In this document: one piece after another, positions 20,708-31,839 of the stretch
How positions within the stretch are numbered: position 1 is the first letter of the stretch
Layout of the letters: each line of letters begins with the position of its first letter
Assembly (NCBI GenBank): GCA_020064725.1
Contig: JAGTWJ010000007.1
Location: 1,116,001 to 1,180,000, forward strand
Length of the DNA: 64,000 nucleotides
From: Drechslerella dactyloides
Taxonomy: Eukaryota > Ascomycota > Orbiliomycetes > Orbiliales > Orbiliaceae
Direction of reading: 5' to 3'
The notes under the pieces: generated by a model
The model's input: the letters and a program-made list of their open reading frames with translations, nothing else
Databases searched by the model: none
What the model was told of the DNA's origin: nothing
Made by a program: the position numbers and the translations under genes

Positions 20708-22139
20708 TTGTATTGGTCATGACATAGCTCGAGTGCAAGATATATTATAGCGTGGTGGTTCGAGGTATCGCACAGTGGCCTGTGCACTGCGCTGTGTTGC
20801 TTTTGCATTAGGGTCGAGGCTAGTTGCCCGTCGCCATGTCTGTGCGACTGCACTTGTCGACTGTGCCTAATAAGGCTCTCGAGTATGCCTGAAAGCACGT
20901 GGGGGTACTGACTGCTTCATCTGCTGGAATTTCGAGAGTTTTGCATTGATTTTTTTGAGGTTTCAATCGTTCGTTGAAGTGTTATAAACGTCATGAAAGT
21001 GCTCGGCCAAATTCGCTGCGTGGAATTGCGAACGGCGGAGGTTTGTTTTTCGGGCATCCTTTTGCCTAAACTGGCATAAGCGACAGGCGACAACTTTAGC
21101 CGCGCGCGGTGTAACCGGAAATTCAGGCACTTTTTGCAAACTCGTCGGCCAAGGTTCATGAATTCGCAACGTCCGAACTGGCGGGCAGAAACAAACCCAC
21201 ATTTCGATAAACTTGTCAGAACGGCCATTTTTCGTATATATAGACCTGGCCCCGAATACGCTCTAGCAAACAGACGGCGGTTGCACACGGCGCTACGGAG
21301 CGGCTAGGTTGCGATATTGCGTTTTTGGCCCGCACGCTCTAGCTTGATCGACGGCACTACGGTCGTGTGAACGGGCCTAGCAGCGGCATAGGCGACGCAT
21401 TAGGCGCTTTTTCGTGGAGGTGCACGGTATTTTTCACTGAATAGGTCTCCTTTCAGTTAATGGGAAATTTCAGGCTTGTTTGTTGGTCATTTGGAGAAAT
21501 CTGCCAGACTCAATCAAGTTTACATGATCTGAACGCATCCATACTTCAGTCAATAAATGAGATTGATCGAGTTCAACACAGGAAGTTCCTTTGCTATCAA
21601 GCGAGGAGAGTGATCGGAAAGAAGAGAATTCCCCAAACCTCTTCTCAAATTGGCACTCTGTCGGTTGTTCAGTTTCCTCGAGCAAAATTATCCGCCAAAC
21701 TTCAAACCACATGTTGAGTAGTGTCGCGTATAAAACTCCTTCTCCTCATTCACGTGAAAGACAGAAGCCGAATTTACCTGGTTTAAAAAAACACAATCAG
21801 CCAATTGAAGACCAGGTTTTCTCATGCATGCATCCGCACCATGGACGCATGCACGCCACGTCGTCGAATTTCCACCTCGCAACTCAATTAGTCCAATCCA
21901 CACTAAACCATACCACAAGCTCGCAGGGTCAGTGTCCCCGAGACTAACCATACCATACCAAAACCATACATCGTGATACCACCCTCCCCTGCACAAGTAC
22001 TTAGTCTCCCCTGCCGGCTAATATCCCCGTCACATCCCAATGCATAATAACAGTAACTCCGAATCCGACACCCACTTCAACAAAAAGAGTATAGCTATAG
22101 CAAAACGTGCGCGAAATCTGCAAAAAGAATTGAAGCTTT
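20708..22139. other. Intergenic between LIP2 and tRNA-Thr
   Basis: No protein gene recognised. The part around 20990-21180 has two loosely similar segments (CGGCCAA, about 10-15 bases, then GAATT and GCAAC/GCGAAC), perhaps relics of a repeat. Toward 21930-21980 there is a short run of ACCATACC units. Confidence 0.4.
22122..22126 (-). terminator. RNA polymerase III terminator of tRNA-Thr
   Basis: A run of five T on the minus strand, 14 bases past the 3' end of the tRNA gene; the usual oligo-T stop for polymerase III. Confidence 0.7.
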
Positions 22140-22221
22140 GCTCCAAACTGGATTCGAACCAAGGACCTCGACATCGCATCGGAATACTAGTGTCGCGCTC
22201 TACCAACTGAGCTATTGGAGC
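22140..22221 (-). tRNA. tRNA-Thr (anticodon AGU) with 10-nt intron
   Basis: The minus strand folds as a full cloverleaf: acceptor stem GCTCCAA/TTGGAGC, D arm GCTC-AGTTGGTA-GAGC, anticodon stem CGACA/TGTCG, variable loop AGGTC and T loop TTCGAAT. Between the anticodon-stem strands there are 17 nt instead of 7; reading the loop as CTAGTA-A leaves a 10-nt intron (TTCCGATGCG) after position 37, the normal place for nuclear tRNA introns. The anticodon is then AGU (inosine-modified), decoding ACU and ACC. A and B boxes are intact. The T stem (CTTGG/CCAGT) has one mismatch and one G-U pair. Mature body is 72 nt without CCA. Confidence 0.9.
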
Positions 22222-22822
22222 TGTGATTGTTGTCGTCGGGGTGCCGTTTGTGCGAGTTCAGTGTGGCTGGGCGGGTTGCGAAAGTCTGATGTTGTAGTTT
22301 CCGCGGTCAACGCAGGAAATTTCTCCAACGAAGTGTTAACCAGCGGGTGTGATTTAATGGATTTCTTTGCTGTATTCTAAATCTTCTGGGTGGGATGAGA
22401 GGTCGTTTGGTAATCCCATACGATTGAAACACATCTCTGGTCCCTATTTAATAGTGTTTACAAATTGATAGGTAACTTATTGATAAGTGTGTATGGTGCG
22501 AGGGTTGTTTTATAGATATAGCGCTGCACGTCAATCTGCAGTGCTGTAAGCTGGTCTAACTATAGTCCCGATCTAAATGCTAGATCTATGCAGTCCAATG
22601 CAGTAAGAATAATATATACAATCAGGTAAAATGACAGTATTGAATGCCCAGGTTGATATTATAAATTACTATTATATCGATGTCAGCTTCCGCGCCAGGC
22701 ACGCTCCATAGCAGCCCTATATGCGCGCCATCCAGGATACCTATCATACACACATAACTCCCATCCAACTACTATTCCAACATGACAAGCCCACAATCAA
22801 GATTTTTTGTAACATCAACACC
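22222..22822. other. Intergenic, AT-rich
   Basis: The 5' flank of the tRNA gene and 3' flank of the Ser/Thr-rich secreted gene. AT-rich with no gene recognised. Confidence 0.5.
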
Positions 22823-24892
22823 CTAATAATGGGGTCTCCCGTGGAGTCTAGCATGGCGGCCAGAGCCTGTATTCCCATACTCCTGGCCGTACGGAATGTC
22901 CGTATTCGCCACAAACTGCAGCCATAGCTGCCCGTTCGTCGCCCCGGCCTCGAAGCACGACCCGTACGACCGACCTGGCGGACTGTAGAACAGCGTGTAC
23001 TGCGACCCGGAGGTGAAACACGCCACCAGACGGTCACGGCCCAGGTTGAGCAGCGGGTCTGTTGAAAAGGCGACGGTAACATTACTCGGCTCGAGCTGCC
23101 ACCAGACGAGGACGCGGTCGCTGTTGTTGAGGGTATTTTCCGTCACGAACTCCATCGCGTCGTCGGACAGGCCTTGGCTCATGGCGGGATCGATGACGGT
23201 CAGGTAGTAGGGGTCCGTGCTTGTCGGGTCGTAGGTTCGAATCTTGTAGGCGTTCGCGGTCGGGTCGTATTCTAGCATTTCGAGGACGCCGGGGAAGTCG
23301 GAGGTCATGCGGTTAACCGGGGTGTTGGAGTTGTCCGGGTCTGAGCCGACGTATCGTGAGTATTCGTTCGTTGTGATGTCGAAGCTGATCACATAGCCGA
23401 AGTAGTCGGTGTTGGTTACGGGGGGACCGGTTACGGTTAGGGTCTCGGAAAGGCTGGAGGTGAAGGTCCCCGAGGTTTCAGAGGTCGTGAGTGACGTGTA
23501 GGTTGAGGCTACAACGCTGGTGACCGTGCTGCCTATGACTATCGTCGAGGGGGCCGGGGAGGTGACGGCGAGCTCGCAGCCGCCTTGGATGGCGGCGGAG
23601 ACGAATGTGGTGAGCGGGTCTGGAACTTGGCGTTCGTCAAACTTGACCCGTCGGTTGATCAGGGTGCTGAGCACTGTAGTTGCACTGCTTGTAGTGGTCA
23701 GTGTGTCGGTTGGGACGGTGGTGGTGTTGATCCACTCCAGCGTGGTGAAGATGGACGTCGACGAGATGGTGTTGATTTCCGTGGAGACGGACGTCGATGT
23801 GGTCGTCAAAGTACCCATGGTAGTGGCTATCGAGACCGTGTACTGCAGCAGCGAGGAGCAGTAGGGCTGCAGGGTGTTCGCGAGGATGACTTCATACGCT
23901 GAGCTGACGTTATCCGAGAGGCCGCTGCTCGTGGATTCCGAACTCAAGCTGGAGGTCGTCTCGCTGGTGGTGGGTCTAAAGGTTGTCGGGGCCGGCGACG
24001 TCGTCGACGACGAGGAGGAGGTACTGCTGACTGAGATGACCGTCGGGCTGGGGGGTATATTATCGCCGTCGGTGACCAGTGTTACCTTCTCCCAATTATC
24101 CGGAACGGTAGCGCCGACAGCCGCCATGTACAGATTGTATAACGTGAAGCTGTAATCCGTTGAAAGCACCCGGTAGTACTCGTATTTGACGCCGGCCGGA
24201 CTGACGAGGAAGACGGTCTTGCCCTCGATCTGGAACTGCCTGACGATGTCGGTACCCTCGATCTTCGCCGGCTGACGGTACAGCACCCTGCCGTATTGCG
24301 GAGGCTCCGGCTGGCGCCCCTTGATGCTCGGGCTGCCCGGCTTAAACAGGCCGTCGTCCGGACGCAGCAGGACAATCTGCAGCGGGTTCTGCGAGTCCCT
24401 CATCAGCCCCTTCTCATCGAGCTGCGGCAGCGGCAGCACGAGTCCTAGATCTTCGATATTTCCGCCATCGCCGGGAACCTGGGCGCGGTCGGGTATCGGT
24501 GCGTCGGTCTGCCGGCGGGAGAGGGTGATTGTCGCCGGCGCGATGACGACCTGGCCGAGGTTGTCGAACTGGAAGAACAGGTCGTCCGCATCGCCGTCGG
24601 TCTGGATGAAGAACGTCGTGACGCTCGGCGTCGGGCCTGTCGACGTCGACGAAGACGAGGATGAGCTCGAGGTTTCCGAAGCCGTGGTCGTGGCCGGCGA
24701 CGTCGAGGTCTCCAGCGGAGCCCAGGTCACCGACTCGCATCGCGGCAGGTTGTTGCACTGGCCGTAGACGGTGTAGAAGTATGTGCTTTGGGAGGTGACG
24801 TAGACGGTTGTGGTCGTGTAGTCTTGGGCCTGCACGAGCCCGGGTAGCCGTAGTGCCCCCAGGAGCACGGCGGCTCGCAACAGGGGGTTCAT
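22823..24892 (-). CDS. Large secreted Ser/Thr-rich protein, adhesin- or wall-like
   Basis: A secreted protein of 689 aa in a single exon; no known catalytic domain recognised. Residues 1-22 form a signal peptide ending VQA. The N-terminal part has YTTTTVYVTSQSTYFYTVYG and a few cysteines, followed by Ser/Thr stretches, a non-repetitive segment (about 100-290, with FFIQTDGDADDLFFQFDN and VFLVSPAGVKYEYYRV), a second Ser/Thr-rich domain (about 300-490) that should be heavily O-mannosylated, and a C-terminal folded segment (about 500-680: VISFDITTNEYSRYVGSD, VLVWWQLEPSNVTVAF). RR and KFDER sites could be cut by Kex2. No C-terminal hydrophobic GPI signal is visible. Likely released or wall-associated; a Pmt1-type enzyme is encoded in the same window, but linkage is not evidence of partnership. 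Confidence 0.85.
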   Translation of the reverse strand: MNPLLRAAVLLGALRLPGLVQAQDYTTTTVYVTSQSTYFYTVYGQCNNLPRCESVTWAPLETSTSPATTTASETSSSSSSSSTSTGPTPSVTTFFIQTDGDADDLFFQFDNLGQVVIAPATITLSRRQTDAPIPDRAQVPGDGGNIEDLGLVLPLPQLDEKGLMRDSQNPLQIVLLRPDDGLFKPGSPSIKGRQPEPPQYGRVLYRQPAKIEGTDIVRQFQIEGKTVFLVSPAGVKYEYYRVLSTDYSFTLYNLYMAAVGATVPDNWEKVTLVTDGDNIPPSPTVISVSSTSSSSSTTSPAPTTFRPTTSETTSSLSSESTSSGLSDNVSSAYEVILANTLQPYCSSLLQYTVSIATTMGTLTTTSTSVSTEINTISSTSIFTTLEWINTTTVPTDTLTTTSSATTVLSTLINRRVKFDERQVPDPLTTFVSAAIQGGCELAVTSPAPSTIVIGSTVTSVVASTYTSLTTSETSGTFTSSLSETLTVTGPPVTNTDYFGYVISFDITTNEYSRYVGSDPDNSNTPVNRMTSDFPGVLEMLEYDPTANAYKIRTYDPTSTDPYYLTVIDPAMSQGLSDDAMEFVTENTLNNSDRVLVWWQLEPSNVTVAFSTDPLLNLGRDRLVACFTSGSQYTLFYSPPGRSYGSCFEAGATNGQLWLQFVANTDIPYGQEYGNTGSGRHARLHGRPHY

Positions 24893-27001
24893 GTTAGCGA
24901 TGAGGCCGTAGATTCACGCTGGTCATTGGGTCAATCTACGCTTGACACAAATATCGCGAACGGATCTTTAGAAACGTAGGTAGTTGTGGCGAGGGCGCCA
25001 ATTTGTTTGACTAAGCCATGATATCATGATGGTGTTCGTAGGGCGCCGGCGACAGTCTCGACCACGTGGAGTTTGACGTGATCTGAGCCCTTTGATAGAC
25101 TGTTTTATAGTATGATCAGAATTCATCGGCGCCATCGCAAGAAACCGGAAATTCTGTGGTGAAAGCCACTAAAGGCACTTTGAATGGTATCTTGCCAGAA
25201 TATATGTCGAGAACAGAGTATCGCAGCATTGGCGAACTTGGTGTTGAGAAAGTGCCATATAAAACGACAACAGAGTCAACGCACGTTCCATAGTACATAC
25301 CAGACCACCCAATTATCAAGCGCAAGCAGAGCTACATGTAAAGCGCACATTCTTTCTCTTTCTCAAAAGGATCATGTTTAATTCCAAGCCTCTAATTCAT
25401 ACCCCGTGATACAATTGATTTAAGAACTACAACGAGAATAGTCTTGCAGACCACGACCGCGATTCAAATTAATCTACTGCAGATCTCATGATATAATCAA
25501 TATTACCCACTACCCTCAACTTTCTCAACTATGCGACATCCATGGGGTCTTATTAGTGCACTCATGTTATCCTTAGGTTCTTCCATATTCTCAATTATAT
25601 ATATAATTACTGTGCCGGAAGGACCGGGCTTTCGTATACGATCGGAATACGCGCTTTGACAAAATATTGTGTATAATACCGTTGTGTTACCGTACTGTCG
25701 ACCGAAAGACGTATTAACAAGTACGACACGGCAACACTTCTCTGTTGTTCCAGCACAATATTTAGCGTAGGCGTGGCAAGGAAGGATTTGGTTTACGGGA
25801 CCACTGTAGGCGAGGCTTAACTCGCAATCGGGCCGAACGTTCTGCCCGCGAATTCCTAGCTGCCAGATTCAATATCTTGACAATATTTCTGGACCTTCTC
25901 TGACTCATAGCGTTGGCCCAAATGTTTACTAATCGCCCGCCCTGATCGTGCCTGATATCATGATAGATCGCATGTGAAATTCGACCTTGCACATTTGTAG
26001 GATTAGAGCGGAAACTCTTGCGATTGTCGTTGAAAGCTCAACCCTGGGCGGCGGTAAAAAAGTTATCATCTCGAGACGAGGTGTTGTAATAGGTGAAAAT
26101 TTCCCTAGCGCAGAATTTTCACGTGTAATTGACCATCGGTGGACGAAATCCCCAGTCTCGACCCCAGGCTTTGCTAGTGTCGAAACTGCGAAATCCCCTC
26201 GTTGTGGATGAAAAAGAAAATGTAACTCAAATGTTTGCCCGTCTACACCCCAGCCGAGTGCCCAGAGAAATATTAGTCAATTCGGGTGTCGCTGGCCCGG
26301 GTTTTGGGGCCAGCTTCCTTGTCGAGAAATCGTGAGATAGATCTTCCCGCGGTTGATTATGTTCTCAGCCTTGTCTATCCGAGACATTTCTCTTAACTGC
26401 TCGTTAACAGCGCACCCAACGCCTTAACAGGCGCATTGTCTGGAAATGTGCGAGCAGGTTCCGGGTGCTTGGCTGCCCGTCCTGGCCGTCTTGTTGCATG
26501 CCCGACGCCCCTTCCAGCCGTGAAAAGATTTCGTATTCCCGGCCGACGGCTGTCAAGAAGTGCAGAGCCGTCGACGGTGCCTGAGATCGAATCGGCAGGT
26601 CGGCACCGGAGCCAAGTCGGCGGGCATCCTTGCCGCGTGGGGCTCAACAGAAAAACTGTGCGTCAAGCTCTACCCGCCCATTCGACTGTCACCCTGGCGG
26701 CCGAGTATTTTCAGGGCAAAAACCAGAATGTGAGCTGTCGTGTCAGCACACGAGACGGGACCTGTGTACAAGGGACAGCTACAGCTGCTGAGCTTCAAGG
26801 GTGGCCGCATGGACGAAAACGACGCCTGCGAGCACCCGCGATATCGTGCCTGAAAGCAGCATCCTTCTCTGTACCACAGAAACACATGGCCTACATTCCC
26901 CTCCGATCGATGACAAACGACGATAACTTCCTCCACGATAATCAATAGACTCGAACGCATGTGAAAATGAAGTCCCGACGGTAGCATCGCGACGAATCAT
27001 T
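24893..27001. other. Gene-poor intergenic region
   Basis: About 2.1 kb with no convincing gene. The middle (25300-25700) is AT-rich. An open frame at 26436-26948 lacks family or splice evidence and was not accepted. Confidence 0.45.
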
Positions 27002-27382
27002 CTAAGCTGCCGTCATACCCATCCACCCCCAAACCGCGACAACAGCAGCGCTAGTCGCACGGAACACGCCGCGCCCGGCCACGCCCTCCCGCCAACACAC
27101 CCACCCATCAATCAACCCCGTGGTACCCACCGCCGCCAGCACAACGTCGACAGCACGGAGCATTCCCCGCCCGTAGAGTATGTAAATAGCAAGTCCGATA
27201 GCCGACGTCCTCGCGCCGGACACGATAAACACCGCTTGCGCCTGCGGCGAGTTTGCAATGCGGGACGGGAAGCCGAACTCGGATAGTGCGTAGGCGGCGT
27301 TGAAGAGGGGCAGGGCGCCACCGAACGTCAATGCGGTGCCGAGGAAGAGAGCCGGGATATGGCGGACCGGAGGGGCGTTCAT
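27002..27382 (-). CDS. Small integral membrane protein, DUF4267 type
   Basis: Single exon, 126 aa, from the ATG at 27382. Four hydrophobic segments can be seen: LFLGTALTFGGALPLFNAAYA-like at the N-terminus, AVFIVSGARTSAIGLAIYIL, VVLAAVGTTGLIDGWVCW and TSAAVVAVWGWMGM at the end. Length and the GAR-S-GLA pattern after the first helix fit the fungal DUF4267 family, whose function is unknown. Localisation is a membrane, with no cleavable targeting signal evident. It stands alone between long non-coding stretches. Confidence 0.75.
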   Translation of the reverse strand: MNAPPVRHIPALFLGTALTFGGALPLFNAAYALSEFGFPSRIANSPQAQAVFIVSGARTSAIGLAIYILYGRGMLRAVDVVLAAVGTTGLIDGWVCWREGVAGRGVFRATSAAVVAVWGWMGMTAA

Positions 27383-30300
27383 AGCGTTTGTATCGTACTA
27401 ACCAGAGGATGTACCCGAGACTAGTCTAGAGAATGTCTGTGCTCCGTGTCCTGGTGGGCTGGCTGCGCAGCTATCTATCTTGGGTGCGTATGGTGTCGTA
27501 AAATTAGTATACAAGTGACGATGTGCGTGTGTGTGCAGCGCGACGGTTCTCGACGGAGGAGTGATTGGATTGTACCTATTGATGGGTGGTTCTGGATGTG
27601 GATGCCGGCAGCCTTCCGTCGCTGTGGATCAAGTATGTTGTATTATCTCGCCGCGCGGAGAGGGGTTTGGTTTACGAGAGCATCTGCAGTATTACGTCGT
27701 AGCCTTATACGACGTCGAATGCGTTGCACCACATATCGTGCATTATCGTCTATCGATATCGACGACTCTGTTAGCTTCACACAGCGTCGACATCACCCCT
27801 CTTCCCATCATACACGAGCTGCACTTCCCGACACCAGACACCAGGCTTGACGTTATGAGACAGCCCCACTATACCCGTCCCGATTGTCTCGTGCCGTTCT
27901 TTACCTGGCGATGCCATCCCGAGCACGATTCGAAGCCGACATGCATGGCGGTGAGCAGAATTGGCAGCCCGTCGTCAGCAATTTGACCTTTTGGGCAGCG
28001 GAACTCCGTGCTCCTGCTTCATAGGTCCATGCGCGCATCAGAGTTTTCATAAAAGCGCTCGAACCACCGTATACCATTGAGAAATGTGGCTGGTGTCTCA
28101 CGGCTTAGCGACGGTTTTCAAGAGCGGCCGTGCCCTCGCAGTCTAAAGAAATTCTAGGTAGGACGCCACACCCGCGAGGAAATTCTTGCGCGGTAGCTGA
28201 CAGCTCGATATGTGCGATTGATTTAGTCTTGGATTGCGGGCTGCACAACGCGGACCTTCTTAATATTAGACTACGATTGATTCTAGTCTCGGAGACCCTG
28301 GCCCTCCAGGGCTTGTCAATTCCTACTGAATAGTAGACAATTGCTGAACTATTCCTTTACGTAACGGCCCGTCGGGTCTGACCGTCGGCGACAGCTACAA
28401 ATGACAATACCGAGGGCTGATAGAAGTCGTCGTGGAGCTTGCAGCTGCGCAATCGGATGCGGGTTTCGAGCCGGTCCAGCTGCATTGATGGGCTGACAGA
28501 GCCCTGCCGACGAGCCAGGAGAGCTACTTAATACATGTATCTGGGAGAGCTGCAAGGTGCTATACCGACTGACTCACAGCAAGGGCAACCCTCCTGGCTT
28601 CGTAATCTTACGAGCCTGCATTCGGGTTGATTGGTCGACGGGATGGTAGCATGCATGCAACAAGTCTGTGTTCCCACCAGCAAAGCTCCAGCTATCGAGA
28701 GCTGCAGCTCGTGGCTCCAAACAGAGTTTCTCGGATCTGCTTCCGCGCGAACACGAGCAAGCAATTGCAATTTTGCGCGGGAAAAGAGCGCTCGAGAACC
28801 CCTCGATCTTAACCTCAATGGCATATCGCATACGTTGTCCCGGAGTTATGGCCATTCGTTCAAGCCGTGTTCGAGGCAACAAACATCACGGGATTTACGT
28901 ACGCAGCGGGTGGACAACAGACAGGCACTTGACTGGAGACACGACTTCGGAGCTCCTAGGTACTCACGAAAATTTTCAGCTTCCCCTGCCAGCCTTGCGC
29001 CAGGGCCACCGTTCATTCTTTCGACGAGCTTCGAATCTGGACCTTCCGCGAGTTTGCTCCCCAGCGGAAAGTCTCACCAGCACCCAGGGCTGTGGCCTGC
29101 CAGTTGATGCGCGAGAACGGGAACCAGAAAGATCGAGCCAGGAACAAAATTTAAAAGCCAGCTCCCGGCCAGCGCTGGCGAATCAGAATTTTCGAAACTG
29201 CCGCACCACCGACCGCATCGACGCTAACGCCCGCCGACCACATCACCGTCGCCATCGGGGACCCGGGTGGGCTGCGAATCTTTGCGCAACGCTAATGCGC
29301 CAACGTGCTCGCCAACGCAAGGTACGAGACACGGAAGAACGCTTTCGGCAAGTCGAAGGCCTTCCACAACCGTTCTTTTGTAGGGCGGACGCTCCCGCTG
29401 GCCTTTTCAACTGTGCGCCGACTGCGGTCGTCAGTCTCCCTCTCGACTTGTCCGGTCGCATGCGAGATATCGGTGTCGCTGGGATCGCACAGGTGTGAAT
29501 CTCACGAATATGTAATTTTTGTGCGTCGCCGGACGACAATTGACAAATGCGACGGGTCCGCGACAATGAGCGGATTTTCGTCACGTCAAGAGTGTCGCCC
29601 ACCGAGCAGTTGTCGCAGAGCACGGACAAGACAGGACGGGACAACCAACAAAAAAACAAAAAGAAAGAAAGAGAAAAAAAAGCACGATTGCAAACTCTAT
29701 CGCGGAAAGGTGTGGGAGGCACCTCTCTTTTCTGGTGCCAGCGCAGCAGCACCTCGACAAAAAAATCCCACCCGCCCGCCAATCAAATGGGCGAAAGGCG
29801 TTTATGCAGGCAGCAGCAGAACCGGAAGGAATAAGGGACGGGCTATTACCATCCGCCGGCTGTCCTGTCATGTTCCTGTTCCTGCATGGCTCCTTTTAAA
29901 GTCCTTCGCCAGTGATTATGCATGCACGCTGCAGTGCAGCTCAATGCTTGATAGCTAATCACCGCGGGCTTTCTGCGCGACTGGACTCGTAGGCACGCCG
30001 GACACGTTGATCTAGCACCTCGCAGGATTTCTGCAGGCGTGGCGTCGTCCTTTTTATCGAAATTGCAGTGCTGCTACGTGATGCAAGGCACGGCGACGAT
30101 CGAGCAAGCCACGACGCTGCAGCTTGGCCGTAATGAACCAACCGAGACAACAGGCCACACACACCCACCGATGCCTACGCACGCCCTCAACCACAGCAGC
30201 AGCGACTCATGCTGAGAGATTTCTTTCTCTCAACAAGGAGTTCCAACGGAGCTAGCCTTACTTTTCGGCATTTTTCTTTTTCGTTTCGTTTCTTTCTTTC

Positions 30301-30895
30301 GTCTTTCTCTGTACGTATGTACCCCCTGCAGCACGATGCAAGGGTAGCTGCGCTCGCTTCTCAGACATGGACTTTGCCGTTTTTGACTTTTCAGATCTCA
30401 AATCCGCTCCCTTGCAACCACACCGCTGGCGCGATTTGTCCACGCACTTCGAAAGATTGGCCTAACTAGTGCCGTTGGTGGAAGGGCAGTCGCACAGAAT
30501 AGCAGGCAAGGCGCCGAGGCAGGGCGAAAATGGAAAGAAAAAAGAAATATCGCCTCTACCCGTTAGTTAGTGCACCCTTCCTTCCCTTCTTCCAACCCAT
30601 GTGTCGTTCATGCATGGCGGCCTCGCCTTTGAGCACCAACTGACTGCCAATTCTTACTCTTTTGCGAAAAGCATAAGAACCCCCCGACACCCCCCCATCC
30701 ATCGATCTCTTCTCGCTTGATAGTCCGAGACGTTCTTTCATCAATCGTATCTCTCGCTACCTGAGCTAGTCACTCTCTTCAGCTGCTCTATACTTTCATT
30801 TTTGGAGATATATTCGAGTAGAGCCTGCTTCGTCTTGCTTCTATATACTAAGTATCTATCGAGTATACATCTATCGATTCAAACACTCATTCAAA
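27383..30895. other. Long intergenic region upstream of the GPI-protein gene
   Basis: About 3.5 kb without a supportable gene. Overlapping open frames at 28631-29958 show no domain, targeting signal or splice logic. An A-rich run lies at 29647-29682. The final 700 bp are pyrimidine-rich with CTTTCTT-type tracts (30220-30310, 30570-30600), consistent with a long promoter and 5' UTR for the gene starting at 30896. Confidence 0.45.
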
Positions 30896-31839
30896 ATGAA
30901 GACGACCGCTCTCTTCTACGCCTTTGCTGCCGTGGCGGCCCTGGTTTCGGCTGAGGATTACTCATCCGAGTCCTACGATTCGACCACCACGACCACCAAA
31001 ACCGCGTTCACAACTCTCACCGTCTACCAGACCAAGACGTCGACCAGCTGCCTCGGCACCGTCACGTCCACCGGCTACGCCCCGGAGACCACCGTCCACC
31101 CGGTGCCCGTCGCCGTCAGCACCTACGCTCTGCCAATCTCGGAGATCTCGACCTCGTACCCGGCCATCTCCATCATTGTAAGTATTCAGTTCGCGAACCC
31201 CTTCCCCTCGTATTAACGAAGGCATAGTCCCCGCCTGAGTACCCGTCCGAACCTTCATCATCATCATCATCATCATCATCGAGTTGCCCACCCTCGTCAT
31301 CCACGACCTCGACATCAGTTGGAGAGGAATCCTCCTCATCCACGTCGATTAGCAGCGAGACGAAACCGAGCACTGTATACCATCATTCACCCACACCCAC
31401 GATAGTGGTAAACCCCGCTGCTCTCTCTCAAGATCATTGTAGATTTGCTCGTCACGAGGTAGATAGTATACTTACATGTCCTGTGAAATCTGGACAGTCC
31501 CCCTCGCCGAGCAAAAGCGCAGCCCCTTCTTCCCGGACCGCCGCTTCTTCCGTTGCTGAATCTTCTGGACCTGCTTATTCGAGCGCTGCTCCGTCTTCTA
31601 CTTGGATCACTGTTACGACTCCTTTGGCCCCTACACCTACTTACGAGTCTCCTGAGCAGTCCACGACGGCTTTCACGACCTACACTGTTCCCACGAACAA
31701 TGTTACCATTAACACTACGGCTACCAGCATCCCCGTGCCGCCGCCGACGCCATACCCTGGTGCTGCGTCCTCGGTTCAACGCTCCTGGGTTCTCGGATCG
31801 GCTGCTGGTATCGTCGCTATCATCGCCGCGTCTTTGTAG
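30896..31839 (+). CDS. GPI-anchored Ser/Thr-rich cell-wall protein
   Basis: A small cell-surface protein. Proposed exons: 30896-31177, 31228-31407 and 31498-31839; introns 50 bp (GTAAGT to ATAG) and 90 bp (GTAAAC to ACAG); 267 aa. Residues 1-19 form a signal peptide (MKTTALFYAFAAVAALVSA). The mature part is almost entirely Ser, Thr, Pro and Ala, with serine runs encoded by TCA repeats. The C-terminus has a short Gly-Ala-Ala-Ser site, a polar spacer and the hydrophobic tail WVLGSAAGIVAIIAASL, a standard GPI-anchor signal. The second intron is a multiple of three with no stop, so its retention would only add 30 residues; I favour splicing because that insert, unlike its surroundings, contains Cys, His and Arg. 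The start context CAAAATGAAG is good. Wall structure or surface cover is inferred. Confidence 0.82.
31255..31278 (+). repeat. TCA trinucleotide repeat, eight units
   Basis: Eight perfect TCA codons encoding serine inside exon 2 of the GPI-anchored protein gene. A likely length-variable coding microsatellite. Confidence 0.85.

Noticed and set aside
20990..21180. Two similar segments with CGGCCAA and GAATT blocks as transposon ends
   Set aside because: Similarity is short and gapped, no target duplication and no coding remnant.
26436..26948. 170-aa plus-strand frame
   Set aside because: No domain or splice evidence and an overlapping minus-strand frame of similar quality.
28668..29498. 276-aa plus-strand frame in the 27.4-30.9 kb gap
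   Set aside because: Arg/Ala/Pro-rich, no targeting signal, domain, plausible intron pattern or good start context; competing frames of similar length overlap it.
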